Notes under the pieces: model-generated
What the model was told of the DNA's origin: nothing
Databases searched by the model: none
Seen by the model: only the letters and a program-made list of their open reading frames with translations
Shown: in pieces, positions 1-4,670 of the stretch
Layout: each line of letters begins with the position of its first letter
Numbering within the stretch: position 1 is the first letter of the stretch
Position numbers and translations under genes: made by a program
Source: Thermodesulfovibrio sp.
GTDB lineage: Bacteria > Nitrospirota > Thermodesulfovibrionia > Thermodesulfovibrionales > JdFR-85
Direction: 5' to 3'
Length of the DNA stretch: 5,955 nucleotides
Assembly: GCA_027050975.1 (NCBI GenBank)
Contig: JALUAR010000045.1
Coordinates: 1 to 5,955, forward strand

Positions 1-6
1 GTAGTA

Positions 7-35
7 TTGACAAATCTTTTTTATTTTTGTATTCT
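7..35 (+). promoter_or_regulatory. Candidate sigma-70 promoter, TTGACA-17-TATTCT
   Basis: A perfect -35 hexamer TTGACA (7-12) is followed after 17 bases by TATTCT (30-35), which matches the -10 consensus at 4 of 6 positions. The spacer is T-rich. Transcription would start near 42, about 640 bases before the rho start codon, so the product would be a very long leader or a separate small RNA. Weaker combinations nearer rho, such as TTGATA (617-622) with AGTAAT (640-645) or TTAACA (564-569) with TGGAAT (586-591), cannot be excluded as the true rho promoter. Confidence 0.4.
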
Positions 36-51
36 ATATATAAGCTAACTT

Positions 52-65
52 TCACCAGGTGGTGA
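52..65. repeat. Perfect palindrome TCACCA-GG-TGGTGA
   Basis: Six-base arms separated by GG form a perfect two-fold symmetric site. It would lie about 10-25 bases downstream of the start point of the promoter at 7-35, a position typical of a repressor operator. As RNA it would form a five-base-pair hairpin at the extreme 5' end. The same half-site occurs again at 333-341 and 360-368 (TGGTGAAAT). Which protein, if any, binds is unknown. Confidence 0.35.
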
Positions 66-308
66 TTCCTGTCAAAGAAGCTTGTTCAGGGCCTAGCCCT
101 AAAAAACCTCTAATGAGACTCAAGGAGAAATATCCACTGATTTAGCAAATTAATATGCCTGTCATGGTTGCCTGTAGAACTATAACAACCTCATAATCCC
201 TGACTAAATGTGTAATATATTGATAGAAAAAAAAAGTTTTTATCCTGTCAGGAGTAATAAACAGCATATACTATCAATTTAAAACCAGATCTTTTCCATG
301 GTTACTCA

Positions 309-339
309 TTCACGGACAATGTATTTATTCATTGGTGAA
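309..339 (+). repeat. Hairpin in rho leader (TTCAC/GTGAA + CAATG/CATTG)
   Basis: TTCAC (309-313) pairs with GTGAA (335-339) and CAATG (317-321) with CATTG (330-334), leaving a three-base bulge (GGA, 314-316) and an eight-base A/T loop (322-329). The outer stem can be lengthened with a one-base bulge to roughly 306-343. Arms and bulge are read directly; formation in RNA is inferred. Confidence 0.4.
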
Positions 340-350
340 ATGACTCCTTC

Positions 351-409
351 AGAGTTATCTGGTGAAATATCTCTTTTCTTGGACTGCCGGACCGGTTAAG
401 CTCTTTTTT
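351..409 (+). terminator. Possible intrinsic terminator inside the rho leader
   Basis: AGAG (351-354) pairs with CTCT (401-404), TTA (355-357) with TAA (397-399) after a bulged G400, and CTGGT (359-363) with ACCGG (391-395), one pair being U-G. A run of six T (404-409) follows at once. The stem is imperfect and its loop is long (27 bases), so it is only a weak terminator by eye. It could end a small RNA begun at the promoter near position 7, or attenuate rho. The 3' arm is shared with the more G/C-rich hairpin at 387-427, so the two structures compete. Confidence 0.25.
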
Positions 410-427
410 ATATGTAGACCCGTCCGG
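387..427 (+). repeat. G/C-rich hairpin in rho leader
   Basis: CCGGAC (387-392) pairs perfectly with GTCCGG (422-427). After one C-C mismatch (393/421), GG (394-395) pairs with CC (419-420) and T396 with A418. The enclosed loop contains the six-T run at 404-409. This is the most G/C-rich block in an otherwise A/T-rich region, so the structure is likely to be stable. It excludes the terminator-like pairing at 351-404 and could act as an anti-terminator. A smaller alternative, AGACC (416-420) with GGTCT (426-430), is also possible. Confidence 0.45.
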
Positions 428-438
428 TCTTTAATATA

Positions 439-504
439 ACTGGCAAGTATTGGGAGATTTAAAAAGAAACACTGACTTGATAAAGCACAGAATTTATTGC
501 CAGT
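439..504 (+). repeat. Alternative stem ACTGGCAA / TTGCCAGT
   Basis: ACTGGCAA (439-446) is the exact reverse complement of TTGCCAGT (497-504). Its right arm takes bases 502-504 that the inverted repeat at 457-520 also needs, and the two pairings cross, so in a simple secondary structure only one can form. Paired alternatives of this sort are typical of attenuators and riboswitch expression platforms; that role here is inference. Confidence 0.4.
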
Positions 505-520
505 CTTGTTTCTTTTAAAT
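457..520 (+). repeat. Long imperfect inverted repeat (18 paired bases) in rho leader
   Basis: The left arm (457-477) and right arm (502-520) pair as ATTTAAAA, a bulged A, GAAACA, a small internal loop, then GACT. That is 18 pairs in total around a 24-base loop (478-501). No T-run follows the right arm, so it is not an intrinsic terminator. No target-site duplication flanks it, which argues against a miniature transposable element. It could be an RNA structural element or a protein-binding site, and function is unknown. Confidence 0.55.
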
Positions 521-587
521 AAACAGCAAGTGGCTAACTCATAGTTAACAAACTAATAGAGTTTTAACAGCGTAGAATCTGACTTTG

Positions 588-655
588 GAATTTCAGACAT
601 TAGTGTCCGGTAAAAGTTGATAAACCCCCTATAGAGGGCAGTAATGAATTTCAGA
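588..655 (+). repeat. Direct repeat GAATTTCAGA (588-597 and 646-655)
   Basis: The same decamer occurs twice, 58 bases apart, the second copy ending 24 bases before the rho start codon. A second decamer, ATAAACAGCA, is also duplicated in the leader (257-266 and 519-528). The copies are exact, but in A/T-rich DNA chance is a real possibility and no function is assigned. Confidence 0.3.
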
Positions 656-667
656 ATTAAAAAATAA

Positions 668-673
668 AAGGAG
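668..673 (+). promoter_or_regulatory. Shine-Dalgarno site of rho (AAGGAG)
   Basis: AAGGAG lies six bases before ATG at 680, a strong and correctly spaced ribosome site. It fixes the rho start, which also agrees with the usual N-terminal length of Rho. Confidence 0.85.
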
Positions 674-679
674 TGAAGT

Positions 680-1942
680 ATGACTAACAGCATCTCAATA
701 TCCGAACTAAAGGAAAAAACAATCGAGGAACTTACGGAGGTAGCTCGTTCTCTCAATATTGAGGATATCTCCAGCCTCAGAAAGCAGGAGCTTATTTATG
801 CGATCCTGAATGCTCACGCAGAGAAAAGCGGAACACTTACAGGAGAGGGTGTTCTGGAGATACTACCTGACGGATTCGGATTTCTCCGTTCTCCTGATTA
901 CAGCTACCTGCCAAGCCCGGATGACATATATGTGTCACCATCACAGATAAGAAGGTTTAATCTCCGAACAGGAGACCTTGTAAGAGGACAGGTTAGACCC
1001 CCGAAGGAAAGCGAGCGCTATTTTGCCCTTTTGAAGGTAGAGGCAATAAATGATGCCCCGCCTGATGACAACATCAAGCGTCCTCTTTTTGACAACCTGA
1101 TTCCTTACTATCCTACAGATAAGATAAAGCTGGAGTATAATCCAAAGGATTTCTCAACAAGAGTAATGGACCTGATTACGCCTGTGGGTAAAGGACAGCG
1201 TGGCATGATCGTTGCCGCACCCCGTACAGGCAAAACCATGCTTTTGCAGTCCATTGCCAAGGCGATAAAAAAGAATCACCCAGAGATACACCTGATTATC
1301 CTCCTGATAGACGAGAGACCCGAAGAGGTGACAGACTGGAAACGACAGGTAGAGACAGCAGAAATTATCAGCTCCACCTTTGATGAGCCACCTAACAGGC
1401 ACACCCAGGTCTCGGAGATGGTTATCGAGAGAGCCAAGAGGCTTGTTGAGATAAGAAGAGACGTTGTAATACTCCTTGACAGTATCACCCGACTTGCAAG
1501 GGCCTACAACTCCATAATTCCCACAAGTGGCAAGGTGCTCTCTGGTGGTCTTGATGCAAATGCCCTTCAGAAACCAAAGAGATTCTTTGGCACGGCAAGA
1601 AACATTGAAAATGGCGGAAGTCTTACTATCATCGCCACCGCCCTTGTTGATACCGGAAGCAGAATGGATGATGTTATCTTCGAAGAGTTCAAGGGAACCG
1701 GTAACATGGAACTCCACCTTGACAGAAAGCTTGTAGACAAGAGGATATTCCCAAGCATCAACATCAGTGCCTCAGGCACAAGGAAAGAGGAACTCCTTGT
1801 CAAGCCTGATGTGCTCAACAAGATGTGGATCCTGAGGAAGGTCCTGAGCCCTCTTGGAACTGTAGAAAGCATGGAGTTCCTCCTTGATAAGCTGAAAAAC
1901 ACCAAGACAAATAAAGAGTTCCTTGAAATGATGAACAAGTAA
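680..1942 (+). CDS. rho: Transcription termination factor Rho
   Basis: Rho is the hexameric RNA helicase that loads on untranslated C-rich RNA and uses ATP to dislodge RNA polymerase. The 420-residue product is complete and nearly the same length as the E. coli protein (419). In order it shows the Rho N-terminal helical domain (about 1-47), the cold-shock-like primary RNA-binding domain (about 50-125, with RNP1 motif GFGFLR at 65-70) and the RecA-like ATPase. The ATPase has Walker A AAPRTGKT at 179-186, catalytic Glu212 in DERPEE, Walker B ILLDS around Asp267, the Q-loop near 286-300, the R-loop EFKGTGNMEL at 336-345, and arginine finger Arg368 in SGTRKEEL. All key residues are present. Position 180 is Ala where E. 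coli has Pro. The start is set by AAGGAG. The next gene follows after 10 bases. The identification is secure. Confidence 0.99.
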   Translation: MTNSISISELKEKTIEELTEVARSLNIEDISSLRKQELIYAILNAHAEKSGTLTGEGVLEILPDGFGFLRSPDYSYLPSPDDIYVSPSQIRRFNLRTGDLVRGQVRPPKESERYFALLKVEAINDAPPDDNIKRPLFDNLIPYYPTDKIKLEYNPKDFSTRVMDLITPVGKGQRGMIVAAPRTGKTMLLQSIAKAIKKNHPEIHLIILLIDERPEEVTDWKRQVETAEIISSTFDEPPNRHTQVSEMVIERAKRLVEIRRDVVILLDSITRLARAYNSIIPTSGKVLSGGLDANALQKPKRFFGTARNIENGGSLTIIATALVDTGSRMDDVIFEEFKGTGNMELHLDRKLVDKRIFPSINISASGTRKEELLVKPDVLNKMWILRKVLSPLGTVESMEFLLDKLKNTKTNKEFLEMMNK

Positions 1943-1952
1943 GAAGTCTGCA

Positions 1953-2606
1953 ATGTTCTTTTTACCAATACCGATAGCCCTCTTTATCCTCTTCATACTG
2001 CTGATGCCTATCCTTTTTGCTCTGGCACCAGCAGTAGCCTTTGCAAAACTCGGACTGAACCCTGTCTGTGGGTATGCCTTCTTCCTCCTCTGCCTTTTAA
2101 GCAGTGGAATAAATATTCCGATTCATCGGGAAAAGATTAAGTATGCTCCACCTGTGGATGAGGTGACTGTTCTCTTTCACAGGTTTTTTGGCATAAGAAT
2201 CCCCACATTCAGCGAACGGATCATAGCAATAAACGTGGGTGGAGCCATTCTTCCCATTCTTTTGAGTATTTACCTGATGGGGAAGGTTCCATTTCACTTA
2301 ATACTGATCGCTACGATTATCACCTCCACAGCAGCCTATGTACTGAGCAAGCCTGTAAAAGGCGTAGGCGTAGTAATGCCAGCCTTTGTTCCACCTATTA
2401 TTGCTGCAGCAACAGCTCTCATCATTGCCAGGGAGTATGCACCACAGACTGCATACATATCAGGTGTGCTTGGCACCCTGATAGGTGCAGACATAGTGAG
2501 ATTGCCCCAGATCAGACGCCTTGAATCAGCATTTCTGAGTATCGGAGGAGCAGGGGTTTTTGATGGAATCTATCTGGTGGGCCTGGTCTCTGTATTGCTT
2601 GCCTGA
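1953..2606 (+). CDS. DUF1614 family multi-pass membrane protein
   Basis: The 217-residue protein is strongly hydrophobic, with about six or seven membrane segments (roughly 5-27, 36-53, 92-110, 114-131, 139-159, 166-182, 195-216). I recognise the DUF1614 pattern: FVPPIIAAATAL (145-156), GVLGTLIGADIVRLP (171-185) and the C-terminal IGGAGVFDGIYLVG (197-210). The biochemical function of this family is not established. Small and Gly/Ala/Asp residues inside predicted helices would suit a transporter or membrane enzyme, but that is speculation. It starts 10 bases after the rho stop behind a weak AAGAAG site (1941-1946), so it is probably co-transcribed with rho. A role in termination is not implied. 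Its stop is 5 bases from that of the opposing YqaA-like gene. Family assignment is fairly secure; function is unknown. Confidence 0.85.
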   Translation: MFFLPIPIALFILFILLMPILFALAPAVAFAKLGLNPVCGYAFFLLCLLSSGINIPIHREKIKYAPPVDEVTVLFHRFFGIRIPTFSERIIAINVGGAILPILLSIYLMGKVPFHLILIATIITSTAAYVLSKPVKGVGVVMPAFVPPIIAAATALIIAREYAPQTAYISGVLGTLIGADIVRLPQIRRLESAFLSIGGAGVFDGIYLVGLVSVLLA

Positions 2607-2611
2607 GAAGA

Positions 2612-3199
2612 TCAAAAGAGGTATTTTACAACCAGAAAACCACCGATCAGAAGGATTATGAATATGTAAGTAAGTATATTAAAGTACCTGTCAATAAACT
2701 TCTTAATTGGTTCACCAAAGATGTAAATCAGTGTTGCTACTGCAAAAAACCTCGCCCCTCTACTGAGCAGTGAAGCAACTACAAAGACCGTAAAGTCAAC
2801 CCTGAAGAATCCAGCTGATATGGTGAAGACCTTGTATGGAATTGGTGTAAAGCCTGCAATGGCTATTGCCCATGCCTGGTACTGGAGAAAATAATTCCTC
2901 ACTGTCTGGAAGACATCTTCATTAATGTAGTGAAATAGTATATCCCTGCCAATATGCCAGAAGTTCATACCTATAAAGAATCCAAGCATGCCTCCAAACA
3001 CAGAACCGGCTGTACATACCATGGCATATGAAAAGGCCCGTCTTCTCTTGGAAAGGCAGAGCACGATCAACAGCACGTCAGGCGGCACAGGAAAAAAGGA
3101 GGACTCTGCAAAGGCAATCAGAAAAAGAGCTGGTAATGCATAGGGAGTATATGCCCAGTGCAGTACCCAGTTGTAAAGCTTTTTCAAATAACCTGTCAA
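2612..3199 (-). CDS. YqaA-type DedA/VTT (SNARE-associated) family membrane protein
   Basis: This 195-residue inner-membrane protein belongs to the DedA/VTT superfamily and is closest to the YqaA branch. Seen directly are an ESSFFPVPPDVLL motif (32-44) at a re-entrant region, GFTPIPYKVFTISAG (116-130), the basic SRGARFF (146-152), and predicted membrane segments near 18-36, 58-78, 109-130, 137-160 and 174-192. Some DedA proteins are implicated in recycling undecaprenyl phosphate or other lipids across the membrane; the substrate of YqaA-type members is not known, so no specific function is given. The start used is TTG, 10 bases after the rpoD stop. No in-frame ATG occurs before residue 60. A second TTG at residue 5 (3187-3185) would give the N-terminus LKKLYNWVLHWA, which resembles relatives equally well. 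It is probably the last gene of the dnaG-rpoD operon. Confidence 0.9.
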   Translation of the reverse strand: MTGYLKKLYNWVLHWAYTPYALPALFLIAFAESSFFPVPPDVLLIVLCLSKRRRAFSYAMVCTAGSVFGGMLGFFIGMNFWHIGRDILFHYINEDVFQTVRNYFLQYQAWAIAIAGFTPIPYKVFTISAGFFRVDFTVFVVASLLSRGARFFAVATLIYIFGEPIKKFIDRYFNILTYIFIILLIGGFLVVKYLF

Positions 3200-3209
3200 G
3201 ACACTCTCT

Positions 3210-4670
3210 CTATTTCTCTATAAAGGCTCTCAGCCATTTGCTCCTTGAAGGATGTTTCAGCTTCCTCATGGCCCGGACCTCAATCTGTCTTACACGTTCA
3301 CGTGTAACCTTCATGGCCTTACCTACCTCTTCAAGTGTATGGGGTATGTCCGAACCATCAAGGCCATACCTTCTCTTTATAACCTCCGCCTCCTTCGGCT
3401 TGAGGCTGCTGAGAACCTTCTCAAGATGTCTTCTCAGGTCACCCCTCATTGCCTCCTCAAGGGGGGATTCAACCACTCCGTCCTCAATGAAATCACGAAG
3501 GTGACTGTCCTCATCATCTCCGATAGGGGTTTCCAAAGAGATCGTCTCTTTGCCTGCCTTCAGTATCTGCCGGATTTTGGCTTCGGAGATCCCGCACCTT
3601 TGTGAAATCTCCTCAACAGTGGGCTCCCGGCCAAGCTCCTGTACTAGCTCCTTTGATGCCCGATTAACACGATTTATGCTCTCAATCATATGAACCGGTA
3701 GCCTTATTGTACGAGATTGATCCGCAAGCGCCCTGGTTATTGCCTGTCTTATCCACCACGTAGCATAGGTACTGAACTTGTATCCCCTTCTGTACTCAAA
3801 CTTCTCCACCGCCTTCATTAACCCTATGTTACCCTCCTGGATCAGATCCTCAAGACTCAACCCTTTGCCAATATATCTCTTTGCAATACTTATAACCAAT
3901 CGCAGATTGGCCTCTACCAATCTGCTCTTTGAGTTATGGATCAACTCCTCTGCCCTGGCAATGGCCTTAATTACACGGGAAAGGTCCGCAATCTCCATAC
4001 CCAGTTCCTTCTCCAGATTACGAAGTTCCTTCTCCAGAGCCTTTATTGTATTCTGCCCGGCCCTCTTTTTCTTCAGTTCCTCTATCTCGTTCGATTTATT
4101 CTTCATTATTTCATAAAGCCTCTTCAGTTCATCAGAAAAGGTATAAACAGCAGTCTCTCTCAAATTCAAAGCCTTCACCTCGGCACATATGGCCTTTCTG
4201 TTTTCCCTGAGAAGCAGTTTTGCCTTTTTCTTGTTTCTGAGCAGCTTCTTCCTCTCCTGAAGCAGCTCCCTTATTCTCTCGGTGCCCTTGAAAAAGTTCC
4301 TTTTTATCTTTAACAGATCATCATCAGTCTCGTCGCCGTCGATATTGATAATTTCATCAAGGGGGGCCTCTCCCTTCTCTATAATCTCCCCCAACTCAAT
4401 AAGCTTTTTAATGGTAAAGGGAACAGAGAAGGTAAACATGGTGAGCCTTTCCTTGCCACGCTCGATACTTCGAGCAATCTCCATTTCGCCCTGTCTCGTA
4501 AGAAGAGGAACACTGCCCATCTCCTTCATATAAGAGGTGAGAAGATCAAACTCCTTGTCTGCCTCTGAAAGATCCGTTTCTTCTGTTAGCTCATTCTCTT
4601 GCGGAAGAGATTCAAAATCTTCATCTCTTTCAGGGTAAAAGTCATCAAAAACATCAAAGTATTCTTTCAT
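3210..4670 (-). CDS. rpoD: Housekeeping RNA polymerase sigma factor RpoD (sigma-70 group 1)
   Basis: RpoD directs RNA polymerase to -10/-35 promoters. The 486-residue product shows region 1.2 (about 41-73, DLLTSYMKEMG), a charged, probably coiled non-conserved region (about 74-245), and regions 2.1-2.4 (about 250-325, including DLIQEGNIGLMKAVEKFEYR and TYATWWIRQAITRALADQ). Region 3 follows (about 326-372), then the 3.2 finger ETPIGDDEDSH-LRDFIED (380-397) and region 4 (about 412-486) with helix-turn-helix TLEEVGKAMKVTRERVRQIE (445-464). The usual region 1.1 is missing: only about 40 very acidic residues precede region 1.2. Arg392 replaces the Gly common in the finger (HLGDF). The start is supported by GGAGG six bases upstream. 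The gene overlaps dnaG by 17 bases, the classical macromolecular-synthesis neighbour. The complete helix-turn-helix and region 2 argue for a primary, not alternative, sigma factor. Confidence 0.97.
   Translation of the reverse strand: MKEYFDVFDDFYPERDEDFESLPQENELTEETDLSEADKEFDLLTSYMKEMGSVPLLTRQGEMEIARSIERGKERLTMFTFSVPFTIKKLIELGEIIEKGEAPLDEIINIDGDETDDDLLKIKRNFFKGTERIRELLQERKKLLRNKKKAKLLLRENRKAICAEVKALNLRETAVYTFSDELKRLYEIMKNKSNEIEELKKKRAGQNTIKALEKELRNLEKELGMEIADLSRVIKAIARAEELIHNSKSRLVEANLRLVISIAKRYIGKGLSLEDLIQEGNIGLMKAVEKFEYRRGYKFSTYATWWIRQAITRALADQSRTIRLPVHMIESINRVNRASKELVQELGREPTVEEISQRCGISEAKIRQILKAGKETISLETPIGDDEDSHLRDFIEDGVVESPLEEAMRGDLRRHLEKVLSSLKPKEAEVIKRRYGLDGSDIPHTLEEVGKAMKVTRERVRQIEVRAMRKLKHPSRSKWLRAFIEK

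Larger units (their letters stand above)
1..679 (+). other. Gene-free A/T-rich stretch upstream of rho; probable long structured 5' leader
   Basis: No open frame of credible length, ribosome site or recognisable protein was found here, and nothing resembles a tRNA or a riboswitch class I can name. The stretch is visibly more A/T-rich than the flanking genes. It holds a candidate promoter at its left end (7-35), a 14-base palindrome (52-65), hairpins at 88-100, 309-339 and 387-427, a long imperfect inverted repeat (457-520), an overlapping alternative stem (439-504) and two pairs of repeated decamers. Two short open frames (62-145, GTG start; 298-399, ATG start) lack good ribosome sites and are treated under findings. 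The simplest reading is the rho 5' leader, possibly with a separate small RNA in its left part. Autogenous attenuation in the rho leader is known in Escherichia coli; whether it occurs here is inference. Confidence 0.6.

Noticed and set aside
88..100. AGGGC-CTA-GCCCT hairpin as an intrinsic terminator
   Set aside because: The stem is perfect but is followed by six A on the plus strand. On the minus strand the T-run lies before the stem, so it fits a terminator in neither direction.
457..520. Miniature transposable element with terminal inverted repeats
   Set aside because: No target-site duplication flanks the arms, only one copy is visible, and the element would be just 64 bases. An RNA hairpin or binding site is simpler.
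1..679. CRISPR array, tRNA or known riboswitch in the gene-free stretch
   Set aside because: There are no regularly repeated units with spacers, no cloverleaf with a T-loop, and no conserved core of a riboswitch class I know. Short repeats are too few and too brief.
553..756. 67-codon minus-strand frame across the rho start
   Set aside because: Overlaps the rho ribosome site and N-terminus; no ribosome site or recognised motif of its own.
1154..1717. 187-codon open frame antisense to rho
   Set aside because: It lies wholly within a secure, conserved rho gene. The translation shows no recognisable motif and no ribosome site was seen. It is a by-product of rho codon usage.
1567..1968. 133-codon antisense frame over the rho 3' end
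   Set aside because: Shadow of rho in another frame, with leucine/serine-rich composition typical of antisense reading.
3028..3504. 158-codon plus-strand frame across the YqaA-like gene and rpoD 3' end
   Set aside because: Covers two well-supported genes on the other strand; composition is rich in Ser, Arg and Leu with no family resemblance.
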